A stretch of 64,000 nt of DNA from contig NZ_CP066369.1 of assembly GCF_016406305.1 (NCBI RefSeq), forward strand, positions 3,242,501 to 3,306,500, written 5' to 3'. The notes below the pieces were generated by a model, which had not been told where the DNA came from, searched no databases, and saw only the letters and a program-made list of their open reading frames with translations. Source of the stretch: Shewanella putrefaciens. GTDB taxonomy: Bacteria; Pseudomonadota; Gammaproteobacteria; Enterobacterales; Shewanellaceae. This document shows, piece by piece, positions 22,301-31,597 of this stretch; within the stretch, counting starts at the first letter, position 1, and every line of letters starts with the position of its first letter. A program made the position numbers and the translations under genes.

Positions 22301-22320
22301 TACTGTTTATCAATACAGTG
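22301..22320 (+). promoter_or_regulatory. LexA (SOS) box 2 of recN
   Basis: TACTGTTTAT followed by CAATACAGTG, an exact CTGT-N8-ACAG match. It starts 22 bases after box 1, about two helical turns, so two LexA dimers could bind the same DNA face over the recN promoter. Confidence 0.88.
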
Positions 22321-22350
22321 TTTTGATGGGCCTTTCGACAGGAATTCATT

Positions 22351-24012
22351 ATGCTTTGCCAACTCAGCATCAACAATTTCGCTATCGTACGTTTTCTTGA
22401 GCTGGACTTTCGTTCAGGCATGACCAGCATTACCGGTGAAACAGGCGCGGGCAAATCGATTGCCATCGATGCCCTTGGGCTCTGTCTTGGTAATCGTGCC
22501 GATGCCAGCAGTGTCCGACCCGGAGCAAGCAAGACAGAGGTCAGCGCCCGCTTCTCCTTAGGAGATATCCCCTTAGCACAACGCTGGTTAGAAGATAATG
22601 ACCTCGATCTCGACGATGAATGTATCCTGCGCCGCACTATTAGCAGCGATGGCCGTTCACGGGCCTACATCAATGGCAACCCTGTTCCATTAGTTCAGCT
22701 TAAGTTGTTAGGGCAGCTGTTAGTCGGTATCCACGGACAACACGCCCACCACGCTATGCTAAAGAGCGAGCATCAACTGACTCTGCTCGACAGCTATGCT
22801 AATCACAGACTCCTGATCGATGCAGTCGCAACTAATTATCAAAGTTGTAAACAAATTGAAGCCGAGCTTAAACAATTAGCAGCCTCCCAGCAGGAACGCA
22901 TTGCCCGCAAACAGTTAGTGCAGTATCAAGTCGAAGAACTCGATGAGTTTGACCTTAAAGTCGATGAATTTGAAGAAATTGAACAGGAACATAAACGCCT
23001 CGCAAACGGCACTGAACTCGTCGACACTTGCCAAGCAAGCCTTTGTTTACTCACAGATGGCGAAGAGAGCAACATTAGCTCTCTGCTAAATAAAGCCGTC
23101 TCCCTTGCGGAAAATCTGCAAAACTTTGACCCAGCGCTAAGCAACGTCAGCACTATGCTAAATGACGCCCTTATCCAAGTGCAGGAAAGTAGCAGTGAGC
23201 TGCAACATTACCTGAGCAAATTAGAACTGGACCCAACACACTTCGCCTACCTAGAAGAACGACTATCCAAATCGATGCAGTTGGCACGTAAACACCATGT
23301 CAGTCCAAATAAACTGGCAGAACATCATTGCGCTTTAAAAGCGGAACTAGCCAGCTTAGATGGGGATGAAACTAAACTTGAAAGCATTCAACAACAGCTC
23401 GAAGCCAGTAAAGCAGCCTACCTTAGCTGCGCACAGAAACTCAGCCAAAGCCGTGCCCGCTATGCTAAAGAGCTAGATAAACTCGTGACTCAGTCGATCC
23501 ACGAACTCAATATGCCTAAGGGGAAGTTCACTATTGATGTCAGTTTTAACCCAGAGTTAATGTCTCCCAACGGCAGTGATCATATCGAATTTATGGTCAC
23601 AACTAACCCAGGGCAGCCTTTACAACCTATTTCTAAGGTAGCTTCGGGGGGAGAATTGTCGCGAATTGGCCTTGGTATACAAGTGATTACCGCTAAAAAG
23701 GTGGCAACACCCACACTGATTTTCGATGAGGTCGACGTAGGTATTTCAGGACCTACTGCCGCCGTTGTTGGCCGAATGCTGCGCAGCTTAGGCGAGTCTA
23801 CCCAAGTGCTGTGTGTAACCCACTTGCCACAGGTCGCTGGAAATGGCCATCAGCATATGTTCGTCAACAAGCATAATAAGGCGGGGAGTACAGAGACCAC
23901 AATGACTGCATTAGATAAAGAGCAGCGTATTCAAGAGCTTGCTCGATTACTCGGCGGCGATATTATCACGACTAATACGTTGGCGAATGCGCGAGAGTTA
24001 TTGCAAGCATAA
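22351..24012 (+). CDS. recN: DNA repair protein RecN
   Basis: SMC-like ATPase acting early in double-strand-break repair. 553 residues, the E. coli length. Walker A is GETGAGKS near residue 33; long coiled-coil arms run through the middle; the ABC signature SGGELSRIGLGIQV, Walker B LIFDEVDVGISG and the THLPQVAG histidine switch are in the C-terminal third. Two LexA boxes precede it, so SOS induction is expected. It is a single-gene unit. Confidence 0.97.
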   Translation: MLCQLSINNFAIVRFLELDFRSGMTSITGETGAGKSIAIDALGLCLGNRADASSVRPGASKTEVSARFSLGDIPLAQRWLEDNDLDLDDECILRRTISSDGRSRAYINGNPVPLVQLKLLGQLLVGIHGQHAHHAMLKSEHQLTLLDSYANHRLLIDAVATNYQSCKQIEAELKQLAASQQERIARKQLVQYQVEELDEFDLKVDEFEEIEQEHKRLANGTELVDTCQASLCLLTDGEESNISSLLNKAVSLAENLQNFDPALSNVSTMLNDALIQVQESSSELQHYLSKLELDPTHFAYLEERLSKSMQLARKHHVSPNKLAEHHCALKAELASLDGDETKLESIQQQLEASKAAYLSCAQKLSQSRARYAKELDKLVTQSIHELNMPKGKFTIDVSFNPELMSPNGSDHIEFMVTTNPGQPLQPISKVASGGELSRIGLGIQVITAKKVATPTLIFDEVDVGISGPTAAVVGRMLRSLGESTQVLCVTHLPQVAGNGHQHMFVNKHNKAGSTETTMTALDKEQRIQELARLLGGDIITTNTLANARELLQA

Positions 24013-24327
24013 TAGTTACCTATATAAGATAAGCGAAGCGCCTGAATAACAAGAATCTATTTAATACTCAGCAGTTTATTGTCCAGCAACGCTTTAATAG
24101 TGGGTTGATTAACATTTTTGAATACGAATAAATTCGTATATTAAACATGTTTTTAGGCATAAAGGATAAATAACGGGTTTTCACTACTAAGTAATATTTT
24201 GAATTTAAAAGTGTTAATTTCCATAGATTATTATTACCTAAATTGCAAATTTGATAGCGATATTTAATATTACTCTATTATTGGGCTTCTCCTAGACTTA
24301 ATAACCCAAAGGAAGTAGGAGAAGAAC
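24013..24327 (+). other. AT-rich intergenic region before the universal stress gene
   Basis: About 315 bases with no coding frame. A symmetric element ATACGAA-taaa-TTCGTAT at 24122-24139 stands out; its AT-rich stem and lack of a T-run argue against a terminator, so an operator is possible. AGGAG lies just before the next ATG. Confidence 0.5.
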
Positions 24328-25206
24328 ATGTCCTTTCAACATATTCTCGCCGCGATTGATGATGTAGTCTCACCTGCGGCTGTACTTAAAAAAGCCGTTA
24401 TTTTAGCCCAAAAAAGTCATGCCTCCTTAACCGTTCTAAAGATCAAACGAACCCATAACTTCAACTTGAGTCTGCTGTTTCATCAGGATGACTATATTGA
24501 AAATAAAGAGAAAAAACGAAAGCCTCTGCAAACCTACCCAGATAAAGAACATCCTATTGTCATAAAGGAATGTCAGTCTCATTCAATCCACAACGCCGTC
24601 GTCAACGAATGTAAACAACTGCCCTATGATCTTATTGTGGTGAGTCACAAATTCTATCCACCCTTTTTCAGTGAATTTTTAATTGCAGATGAATGGCTAT
24701 TACTGCGCATGCCAGATATTCCAGTGATGTTTGTCAACCTTGATGATTGGCATGAAAATGGACATATTTTAACGGCGCTCGAACTAGACAATGAGAACGT
24801 CTCACATATGATTTTTAATGAAACTCTCATAGAAGAAAGCAAACATGTAGCGAATATTCTCGCTAATGATCTCCATTTAATTAACAGTTACTTACCCGAC
24901 CCATTCTATATGAACTTTAATGCACCAGACACTAGACTACTGATGTCTGAGCGGGATAAATACAAAGAAAAACTAACAAATGTCGCTCGGTATTATAATC
25001 TCGATACCGATAATCTTCATGTGGTCGAGGGATTACCTGAGGATACTATTTCCATGGAGGCTCAAAAGCTTAATGTAAATATGCTTGTCATGGGGAGCGC
25101 TGAACACAAAGGATTGTTGAGTCTATTAAAAGGCAATGCTTCTCGAAATATTATCAATCAATTAAAAACCGATCTCTATATCGTAAAGCCGAAACTACAG
25201 CATTGA
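24328..25206 (+). CDS. Universal stress protein with two UspA domains (UspE-like)
   Basis: 292 residues made of two Usp folds. The first (about 1-140) starts MSFQHILAAIDD but has lost a clear glycine-rich nucleotide loop. The second (about 150-290) keeps VMGSAEHKGLLSLLKGNAS, the G-2x-G-9x-G(S/T) motif that binds ATP in the ATP-type Usp family. This layout is that of E. coli UspE. A strong AGGAG site precedes the ATG, and a terminator follows. The precise stress role is not shown by the sequence. Confidence 0.85.
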   Translation: MSFQHILAAIDDVVSPAAVLKKAVILAQKSHASLTVLKIKRTHNFNLSLLFHQDDYIENKEKKRKPLQTYPDKEHPIVIKECQSHSIHNAVVNECKQLPYDLIVVSHKFYPPFFSEFLIADEWLLLRMPDIPVMFVNLDDWHENGHILTALELDNENVSHMIFNETLIEESKHVANILANDLHLINSYLPDPFYMNFNAPDTRLLMSERDKYKEKLTNVARYYNLDTDNLHVVEGLPEDTISMEAQKLNVNMLVMGSAEHKGLLSLLKGNASRNIINQLKTDLYIVKPKLQH

Positions 25207-25233
25207 ATAAGACAAAAACTAAGCGAAATAATA

Positions 25234-25274
25234 AAAAATGCCTTTATCAACATTATGTTATAAAGGCATTTTTT
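25234..25274. terminator. Bidirectional terminator between usp and pgpA
   Basis: AAAAAATGCCTTTAT pairs with ATAAAGGCATTTTTT across a twelve-base loop. A-run and T-run on both sides fit termination of both convergent units. Confidence 0.88.
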
Positions 25275-25304
25275 GTGGATATGATTTATGGCGCTCTGTA
25301 TCCG

Positions 25305-25799
25305 CTATAAGAAGAGCATAGCTAAAATTTGTAGGCCGATAAAAGCAAAAATGCCCGCCAACACATCATCGATCATGATCCCAAAACCACCTTCGACTTT
25401 GGCATCTAGCCAGCGGATTGGCCAAGGTTTGATAATGTCAAAAAAGCGAAATAAACCAAAACCAACCAATAACCAAACCCAGCCCGCAGGTGCCGCTATC
25501 ATAGTGATAAGTAACCCAGCCACTTCATCCCAAACAATAGCCCCATGGTCGTGTACGCCCATATCCTTCGCGGCTTTGTCGCAAATATAAATACCAGCCA
25601 ACACGCTAAGAAGGGTCAATCCGAGATACCAAGCCAAGGGCAACTGCGCCATCAGCAAATATAAAGGGATGGCCGCGAGTGTGCCGAAGGTGCCGGGAGC
25701 TTTGGCCGCAAGTCCACTGCCAAAGCCGAGCGCTAAAAAGTGAACCGGATTTTTTAATGACAGACGAGTCAGGGCCTGATCCTTTGAAAACCAATTCAT
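25305..25799 (-). CDS. pgpA: Phosphatidylglycerophosphatase A
   Basis: Inner-membrane enzyme that dephosphorylates phosphatidylglycerophosphate to phosphatidylglycerol. 164 residues with several membrane helices. The family motif GSGLAAKAPGTFGTLAAIPLY is near the start, followed by the acidic site DHGAIVWDEVAGLLITM and RFFDIIKPWPIRWLD. Its ATG overlaps the thiL stop by one base (TAATG), giving the usual thiL-pgpA coupling. Confidence 0.95.
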   Translation of the reverse strand: MNWFSKDQALTRLSLKNPVHFLALGFGSGLAAKAPGTFGTLAAIPLYLLMAQLPLAWYLGLTLLSVLAGIYICDKAAKDMGVHDHGAIVWDEVAGLLITMIAAPAGWVWLLVGFGLFRFFDIIKPWPIRWLDAKVEGGFGIMIDDVLAGIFAFIGLQILAMLFL

Positions 25800-26755
25800 T
25801 AAAAATGCTCAAAACCGTGGTAAGGCGGTGTAAAGGGGGCGCCATTGAGTTGCAGCTTAAGCTTAGTGCCTGCACTGATTTGTCCAACCCGAACAAATTT
25901 GGTCCCCGCATGGCTTAAAGCCGTTTCTAAAGCCCCTTTTTGCGCCTCTGGGACAGTAAACAGCAGTTCATAGTCTTCGCCCCCAGTCAGTGCATACCCT
26001 AAGGCGTGCTCTTCACTCACTGTATCTTTCATCGCGCGGGACAAGGGAATATTCGCTACATCGACAATGGCACCAACCTGTGACGCCTTAAGGATATGAC
26101 CAATATCCGAGATAAAACCATCGGAAAGGTCGATAGCACTCGATGCCAATGAACGCAGAGATTGCCCAGCCAATACCCTAGGCGTAGGGCGATAATGACG
26201 GTTGATCAGAAACTCTTTATGCTCTGCTCGCGCGTGTTGAGCGCCTCGAATAATATCCAAACCTAAGGCAGAATCTCCGAGCGTACCCGTAACATAGATC
26301 CAATCCCCAGCCTTAGCGCCGTGGCGAGTCAACGCTTTCCCCTGGGGAACTTGGCCGTGTACTGTGATATTAATCGCCCGTGGGCCACGGGTAGTATCGC
26401 CACCTATTAAGGCGATGCCATAGTAATCGGCTGCCTCAAACAAGCCTTCGCTAAAAGCACTGAGCCAAGTTTCATCGACTTCGGGTAGCGTTAAGGCGAG
26501 TGTCATCCACGCAGGCTCGGCGCCCATGGCAGCCAGATCTGATAAATTTACCGCTAAGGCTTTGTAACCTAAGGCCGCGGGAGGCATATCGGGGAAGAAG
26601 TGGACATTTTCGACTAAAGTGTCACAGGAGATAGCGATCGATTTATTTTCTGCGGGTTGCACTAGGGCACAATCGTCACCGATACCCAGCTTCACATCAC
26701 GGCGAGTGGGGCCGCGATTGTTGAAATAACATTCAATTAATTGGAATTCTTTCAC
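25799..26755 (-). CDS. thiL: Thiamine-monophosphate kinase
   Basis: Phosphorylates thiamine monophosphate to the active cofactor thiamine diphosphate. 318 residues. The AIR-synthase-like fold is shown by GIGDDCALVQP near the start, SCDTLVENVHF, NLSDLAAMGAEP, GGDTTRGP and SSAIDLSDGFISDIGHI. Located between nusB and pgpA as in E. coli. A palindromic terminator-like element lies between it and nusB, so part of its transcription may be separate. Confidence 0.96.
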   Translation of the reverse strand: MKEFQLIECYFNNRGPTRRDVKLGIGDDCALVQPAENKSIAISCDTLVENVHFFPDMPPAALGYKALAVNLSDLAAMGAEPAWMTLALTLPEVDETWLSAFSEGLFEAADYYGIALIGGDTTRGPRAINITVHGQVPQGKALTRHGAKAGDWIYVTGTLGDSALGLDIIRGAQHARAEHKEFLINRHYRPTPRVLAGQSLRSLASSAIDLSDGFISDIGHILKASQVGAIVDVANIPLSRAMKDTVSEEHALGYALTGGEDYELLFTVPEAQKGALETALSHAGTKFVRVGQISAGTKLKLQLNGAPFTPPYHGFEHF

Positions 26756-26802
26756 TGTACAGTTTGGCTCGACTTACATCGGCCACCTTTGTTAGCAATG
26801 AA

Positions 26803-26826
26803 AAACGGTATCCTAGGATACCGTTT
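26803..26826 (-). terminator. Perfect palindrome / terminator between nusB and thiL
   Basis: A 24-base perfect palindrome, half-site AAACGGTATCCT, centred on CCTAGG. On the minus strand it runs into TTTTTC, so it has the form of an intrinsic terminator with a CTAG loop, eight bases past the nusB stop. Confidence 0.75.
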
Positions 26827-26833
26827 GTCTTTA

Positions 26834-27238
26834 TTACTTACGTGCAACCAGTTTGTCGAGTAATCCATTAACAAACTTATGACTGTCGTCCGCACCGAAA
26901 GCCTTAGCCAACTCGATTGCTTCATTAATCGCAACCTTGAAGGGCACATCCTTACGGAAGGTCAGTTCATAGCTCGCGAGACGAACTATGGCCTTTTCCA
27001 CTGGCGACACCTCATCAATTGGGCGGTCCAGAAACGGGATAATCAGTTCATCCAGTTGGGCTTTCTTAGTTGCAACGCCTGCAAATAGCTCACGAAAATA
27101 AGCTACATCAACACCGTCGAGACTCTGCTCAGTTAAAAACTCATGCTCGACATCGGCAATATTATTCCCGCTTAGTTGCCATGAATAAATGGCTTGAACG
27201 GCTAAACGGCGGGCCTTGCGGCGCTCAGAAGGCTTCAT
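26834..27238 (-). CDS. nusB: Transcription antitermination factor NusB
   Basis: All-helical RNA-binding protein that with NusE (S10) recognises boxA in rRNA operons. 134 residues, near the E. coli length of 139. The arginine-rich start [46 protein letters not shown] and the C-terminal [10 protein letters not shown] are all family blocks. It follows ribH by 14 bases. Confidence 0.96.
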   Translation of the reverse strand: MKPSERRKARRLAVQAIYSWQLSGNNIADVEHEFLTEQSLDGVDVAYFRELFAGVATKKAQLDELIIPFLDRPIDEVSPVEKAIVRLASYELTFRKDVPFKVAINEAIELAKAFGADDSHKFVNGLLDKLVARK

Positions 27239-27252
27239 TATTTTTCCTACTA

Positions 27253-27729
27253 TTACAACTGTTGTTCAAGTTCTTGCAGAACATTGACCATTTCAAGCAA
27301 GCTTAGGGCAGCTTCGCCGCCTTTATTACCCGCTTTAGTACCTGAACGCTCAATCGCTTGTTCAATGGTATCAGTGGTCAACACACCGAAGGCAACAGGC
27401 AGATCAAACTCAAGGGCAACTTGGGCTAGACCTTTGTTACATTCGCCTGCAACAAAATCAAAATGGGGAGTACCACCACGGATCACCGCGCCTAAGGCGA
27501 TAATACCGTCGAACTTACCACTGGCAGCCACACGACGGGCAGCTAGCGGTAACTCAACCGCACCGGGTACACGGACAACAGTGATATTGTCGTCGCTGAC
27601 TTGGCCAAAACGCTTCAGCGTGTCAAGTGCACCTTCTAGCAGGCTCTCAACTAAAAAGCTGTTGAAACGCGAAATTACAATCGCAACTTTGGCATTTTTC
27701 GCTTCGATATTACCTTGAACTACGTTCAT
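27253..27729 (-). CDS. ribH: 6,7-dimethyl-8-ribityllumazine synthase
   Basis: Penultimate step of riboflavin synthesis: joins 5-amino-6-ribitylaminouracil with 3,4-dihydroxy-2-butanone 4-phosphate. 158 residues. Blocks [35 protein letters not shown] and [24 protein letters not shown] are the active-site loops. Part of the minus-strand rib-nus cluster. Confidence 0.97.
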
Positions 27730-27875
27730 TATCTTACCTAAATTTTGCTAAAGCACCCAGCTCGGGGCGAAAAGTGGCGATATGATATCACAGCCATTTG
27801 CCCAGAGCCCTATGCAAATTATCAGAAATGGTTAATTTTACCTGACGACAACTTCATCCCAACTTAGCGAGTGAC

Positions 27876-28976
27876 TCAGTCGGCCACATACTCGGTCACT
27901 TCGAGGCCAAAGCCAGAAAGTGAATGGTAGCGCTTAGGTGAGCTGAGCAGGCGCATTTTAGTCACGCCTAGACTGGCGAGGATTTGCGACCCGACACCGA
28001 CGCGGCGCGACGTTCCCTGCCATTTGGCGCAGGCAGGTTGACCTTGGTCTTCCGCCTCGAAGGCTTTGACCTTAGCAAGGATCTCATTTGGATGTTCTTG
28101 ATTACCCAGTAACACCAATACGCCACCTTCAGCGGCAATACGTTCCATGGCTTTTTCCAGCGGCCAGCTACGTTGTTGATCGCGCTCAGAGTGGAGTAAA
28201 TCATTGAAAGTATTTTGCAGATGCACGCGCACTAAACAATCGGGCTTGACCGCACCTTTCACTAAGGCGAAATGCAATTGATTGTCGATTGTGTCCCTAA
28301 AGGTCACCATATCGAACTCGCCGAAACGGGTTGGTAATTTACATTTCGCTTCGCGCACAACCGTGGTTTCTTTGGTATTGCGATATTCAATCAGCGCCGC
28401 AATAGTACCAATTTTAACGCCATGTAATTCAGAGAAAATCTCTAAATCGGGGCGACGGGCCATAGTGCCGTCTTCATTTAAAATCTCAACGATGACCGCC
28501 GATGGCTCAAGTCCCGCGAGACGTGCTAAATCGCAGCCCGCTTCAGTGTGGCCTGCGCGGGTTAATACGCCGCCGTCCTGCGCCATTAACGGGAAGATGT
28601 GCCCTGGTTGCACTAAATCAGACGCTTTAGCCTCTTTAGCCACGGCCGCTTTCACCGTCACAGCGCGGTCATGGGCCGAAATACCGGTAGTCACGCCTTC
28701 CGCCGCTTCGATAGAAACCGTAAAGTTAGTCGAGAACTGCGCATTGTTATTGGTGACCATTAAGGGCAGATTTAACTGCTGGCAACGGGCTTTGGTCATG
28801 GTCTGGCAAATGAGTCCACGGCCATATTTGGCCATAAAGTTAATCGCTTCTGGCGTGACCATTTCGGCCGCCATGATCAAATCACCTTCGTTTTCTCTGT
28901 CTTCGTCATCCATCAAAATAACCATCTTACCTTGACGAATATCTTCGATGATCTCTTCTATACTGTGCAGCGCCAT
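27876..28976 (-). CDS. ribB: 3,4-dihydroxy-2-butanone 4-phosphate synthase with degenerate GTP cyclohydrolase II domain (RibBA/RibBX type)
   Basis: 366 residues. The N-terminal RibB domain is complete: [21 protein letters not shown] carries the acidic metal site, with [15 protein letters not shown] and [16 protein letters not shown]. The C-terminal part (about 205-366) is like RibA, but where GTP cyclohydrolase II has three zinc-binding cysteines and the CDCGPQ block this protein reads [18 protein letters not shown] with none. Such RibBX proteins are known to lack cyclohydrolase activity, so a separate ribA is expected elsewhere in the genome. It lies between ribE and ribH. Confidence 0.93.
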   Translation of the reverse strand: MALHSIEEIIEDIRQGKMVILMDDEDRENEGDLIMAAEMVTPEAINFMAKYGRGLICQTMTKARCQQLNLPLMVTNNNAQFSTNFTVSIEAAEGVTTGISAHDRAVTVKAAVAKEAKASDLVQPGHIFPLMAQDGGVLTRAGHTEAGCDLARLAGLEPSAVIVEILNEDGTMARRPDLEIFSELHGVKIGTIAALIEYRNTKETTVVREAKCKLPTRFGEFDMVTFRDTIDNQLHFALVKGAVKPDCLVRVHLQNTFNDLLHSERDQQRSWPLEKAMERIAAEGGVLVLLGNQEHPNEILAKVKAFEAEDQGQPACAKWQGTSRRVGVGSQILASLGVTKMRLLSSPKRYHSLSGFGLEVTEYVAD

Positions 28977-29043
28977 TGTAGGACCTTTATGATTTTGCTG
29001 TTGTTATGGAATTTTATACCTTAGCAGTACGATTGCCAGTGCA

Positions 29044-29700
29044 CTAACGCACAAAGCCAGCACGGGCTAACATTTCTAGGGTGACACCACCGCTCTTATT
29101 GTCTTTGTTATCAAAATTCATCAAGCGTTCAAGATAACGGGCAATTAAATCCACTTCGATATTGACCTTATCACCCGCTTGCAGGTCGACTAAGGTGGTT
29201 TCCCCTGCGGTGTGCGGCACTATGGTCAAACGGAATCGACTGCCGTCCACTTCATTAACCGTCAGGCTCACGCCATCAATAGTGATAGAACCTTTGTGGG
29301 CAATGTAACGCCCAAGCTCTGCGGGGGCGGCTAACCAAAACTCGATGGCTTGGCCACGGGCGTGACGCTGCTCCACCATTGCGATACCGTCCACATGGCC
29401 GCTGACCATATGGCCACCTAAACGCGTAGTTGGAGTAACGGCCTTTTCAAGATTCACCTTAGTGCCCACTTTATAGTTGGCAAAACCCGTTAGACTCACG
29501 GTTTCGGCAGAAACATCGGCCACATAACCATCGGCTAACTGTTGTACCACAGTTAAGCACACCCCATTAGTGGCAATACTGTCGCCTAAGCGCACATCGC
29601 TTAAATCCAGTTTGCCGCTCGCCACCGTTAAGCGAATATCATCGCCCTTGCGTTCAAGCTTTCGCAGTGTGCCAACGGCCTCAATAATCCCAGTAAACAT
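29044..29700 (-). CDS. ribE: Riboflavin synthase alpha chain
   Basis: Last step of riboflavin synthesis: dismutation of two lumazines to riboflavin. 218 residues built from two lumazine-binding repeats. It starts MFTGIIEAVGTLRKLE; first repeat LGDSIATNGVCLTV and GGHMVSGHVDG; second repeat KGSITIDGVSLTVNEVD. The spacing to ribD is seven bases, so they are in one operon. Confidence 0.97.
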   Translation of the reverse strand: MFTGIIEAVGTLRKLERKGDDIRLTVASGKLDLSDVRLGDSIATNGVCLTVVQQLADGYVADVSAETVSLTGFANYKVGTKVNLEKAVTPTTRLGGHMVSGHVDGIAMVEQRHARGQAIEFWLAAPAELGRYIAHKGSITIDGVSLTVNEVDGSRFRLTIVPHTAGETTLVDLQAGDKVNIEVDLIARYLERLMNFDNKDNKSGGVTLEMLARAGFVR

Positions 29701-29707
29701 GGTTAAC

Positions 29708-30865
29708 TCACTTATTCGATAAAGATGGTTTGGGCTTAAGCCTTAATGTTAAACGGGTATCCACACCCACTTTGCGCTCATCGACGAGTCTCAGCGCAGG
29801 GATATCGGTCATCATTTGATAATCGGGTAGATCAAGTAAATTGCGCCCCTGAGCGCCAAGGATTTTCATCGCCTGATAAAGCACCAACTCATCGGCCAAT
29901 CCAGAGCCGATAAAGGCGCCCGCTAAGGTTGCTCCCGCTTCCACCAACACTTGATTACAGCTCTGGCCTAAATAGCTTAATAGTGCGGGCAAGGAGATTC
30001 GACCTTCGATGGCCGGTAATTGGAGACAAGTCACATGGAGAGGTAACTGCGCCATAAAGTCTGGCGAATAAGGCACTGTCGAGACTAATAAAATAGGAGA
30101 TTCAATCGCAAACAGGGCGGCGGTAATTGGCATGCGTGCTCGGCTATCTAAAATGACCCGCAGTGGCTGTAAGATTTGCGCTTCAGTCAGTTGCGTACTC
30201 AAGCCACCCAGCTCTCGATAACGCACATTAAGTGAAGGGTCATCTGCCAGTACAGTGTCAATCCCTGTGACTAGCGCGCAGGAACGTAAACGTAAGCGCT
30301 GCACATCCCGGCGCGATTCGGGGCCGGTGATCCACTTAGACGCACCGTTTGCTAGCGCAGTTTTACCATCAAGACTCGCGGCTAATTTTACCGTCACCCA
30401 AGGACGTCCCGATTCCATGCGCTGCATAAAACCGAGATTTAAAGCGTAAGCCTCATCGCGATGCAGTCCCACATCGACTTGAATTCCCGCATCCCGCAGC
30501 ATTTGAATACCACGCCCGCCGACCTGCGGATTCGGATCTTCCACCGCCACCACCACACGTTTTACGCCGATATTGATCAACGCTAAAGCGCAGGGCGGTG
30601 TACGGCCATAATGGCTGCAGGGTTCTAAGGTAACATAGGCGGTCGCGCCGCGGGCAGAATCGCCAGCCATGCGTAGCGCATGCACTTCGGCGTGGGGCTC
30701 ACCGGCTTTTTGATGGTATCCCTCACCGACAATTTGATTATCTTTAACGATAACGCAACCGACGCTAGGATTGGGCCGAGTGGTATAAAAACCCTTACGT
30801 GCCAATTGGATAGCACGGCTCATCATTTGAGTGTCGAGCAGGGACCAACTTATGTTCAAACTCAT
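29708..30865 (-). CDS. ribD: Bifunctional deaminase/reductase RibD
   Basis: Second and third steps of riboflavin synthesis. The N-terminal deaminase domain has the zinc site HAEVHAL and PCSHYGRTPPC; the C-terminal reductase domain has VTVKLAASLDGKTAL, RDVQRLR and VEAGATLAGAF. ATG 30865 is used because AGGG lies eight bases upstream and the next residues (MSLNISWSLLDTQMMSRAIQLA) fit the family. The longer frame begins with TTG at 30910. 385 residues. Confidence 0.95.
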   Translation of the reverse strand: MSLNISWSLLDTQMMSRAIQLARKGFYTTRPNPSVGCVIVKDNQIVGEGYHQKAGEPHAEVHALRMAGDSARGATAYVTLEPCSHYGRTPPCALALINIGVKRVVVAVEDPNPQVGGRGIQMLRDAGIQVDVGLHRDEAYALNLGFMQRMESGRPWVTVKLAASLDGKTALANGASKWITGPESRRDVQRLRLRSCALVTGIDTVLADDPSLNVRYRELGGLSTQLTEAQILQPLRVILDSRARMPITAALFAIESPILLVSTVPYSPDFMAQLPLHVTCLQLPAIEGRISLPALLSYLGQSCNQVLVEAGATLAGAFIGSGLADELVLYQAMKILGAQGRNLLDLPDYQMMTDIPALRLVDERKVGVDTRLTLRLKPKPSLSNK

Positions 30866-30950
30866 GTTCAACCCTGTTATTAAAGGTTTTAGCCTTGAGG
30901 GAGGGTACAAGGCATGTAGCCTCTCACTTCAATTGCCCTATACAAGGTGA

Positions 30951-31400
30951 TTATTTTTGCAATTTCGCAATCGCTTCACCAAATTCAGACACATCCTCAA
31001 AGGCGCGGTACACAGAGGCGAAACGAATATAGGCAACCTTATCGAGGTTCATTAACTGTTCCATCACCAAATTACCGATCATTTCCGATGGCACTTCGCG
31101 CTCGCCAGTAGCTCGCAGGGTTGACTTGATCTTACTGAGCGCCTGTTCAATTTCATCCATAGACACAGGACGCTTTTCGACCGCACGCAGCATGCCACCT
31201 TGGAGCTTCTCTTCATCGAAGGGTTGGCGGGTACCATCACGCTTAATCACCCGTGGCATCACTAACTCGGCGCCCTCGAAGGTGGTAAATCTTTCATGGC
31301 ATTCAGTGCATTCTCGACGACGGCGCACTTGATGGCCTTCCGCCACTAATCGGGAATCGATCACTTTAGTATCTGTCGCGCTGCAAAATGGACAATGCAT
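30951..31400 (-). CDS. nrdR: Transcriptional repressor NrdR
   Basis: Nucleotide-sensing repressor of ribonucleotide reductase genes. ATG 31400 with AGGAGG close upstream gives 149 residues, the family length. A zinc ribbon with CPFC and CTEC spans residues 3-34 ([16 protein letters not shown]), followed by an ATP-cone domain ([30 protein letters not shown]). It heads the nrdR-ribD-ribE-ribB-ribH-nusB group, as in E. coli. Confidence 0.96.
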   Translation of the reverse strand: MHCPFCSATDTKVIDSRLVAEGHQVRRRRECTECHERFTTFEGAELVMPRVIKRDGTRQPFDEEKLQGGMLRAVEKRPVSMDEIEQALSKIKSTLRATGEREVPSEMIGNLVMEQLMNLDKVAYIRFASVYRAFEDVSEFGEAIAKLQK

Positions 31401-31493
31401 TGAGCCTCCTGCCAGTGAATGGAGTAAAGCCTTGGCTTTACGGTGCAATCTTGCCTAAATCAGCTCGATTTAAGTCTAAGATTTTAGCAATAA

Positions 31494-31515
31494 AAATGGC
31501 CGCAAGATGCGGCCA
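31494..31515 (-). terminator. Terminator after glyA
   Basis: Stem ATGGCCGCA / TGCGGCCAT with loop aga, followed on the minus strand by TTTTTA. It lies in the 197 bases between the glyA stop and the nrdR start and separates the two. Confidence 0.85.
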
Positions 31516-31597
31516 TGGGATTTTATCCTATTTATCGGCTGAGGTTAACCACCCAATCTGGGGCAACACTTCGCGACTCATATATAGGGTGCGGTGA

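Noticed and set aside
27284..27718. 144-codon plus-strand frame opposite ribH
   Set aside because: Antisense shadow of ribH.
28282..28935. 217-codon plus-strand frame opposite ribB
   Set aside because: Lies wholly antisense to a well-supported riboflavin gene; its protein has no family likeness.
27730..30950. FMN riboswitch before the riboflavin genes
   Set aside because: None of the gaps holds the conserved RFN core; the gaps are short.
31388..31597. 69-codon frame in the nrdR-glyA gap
   Set aside because: Runs through the glyA terminator hairpin and has no family likeness.
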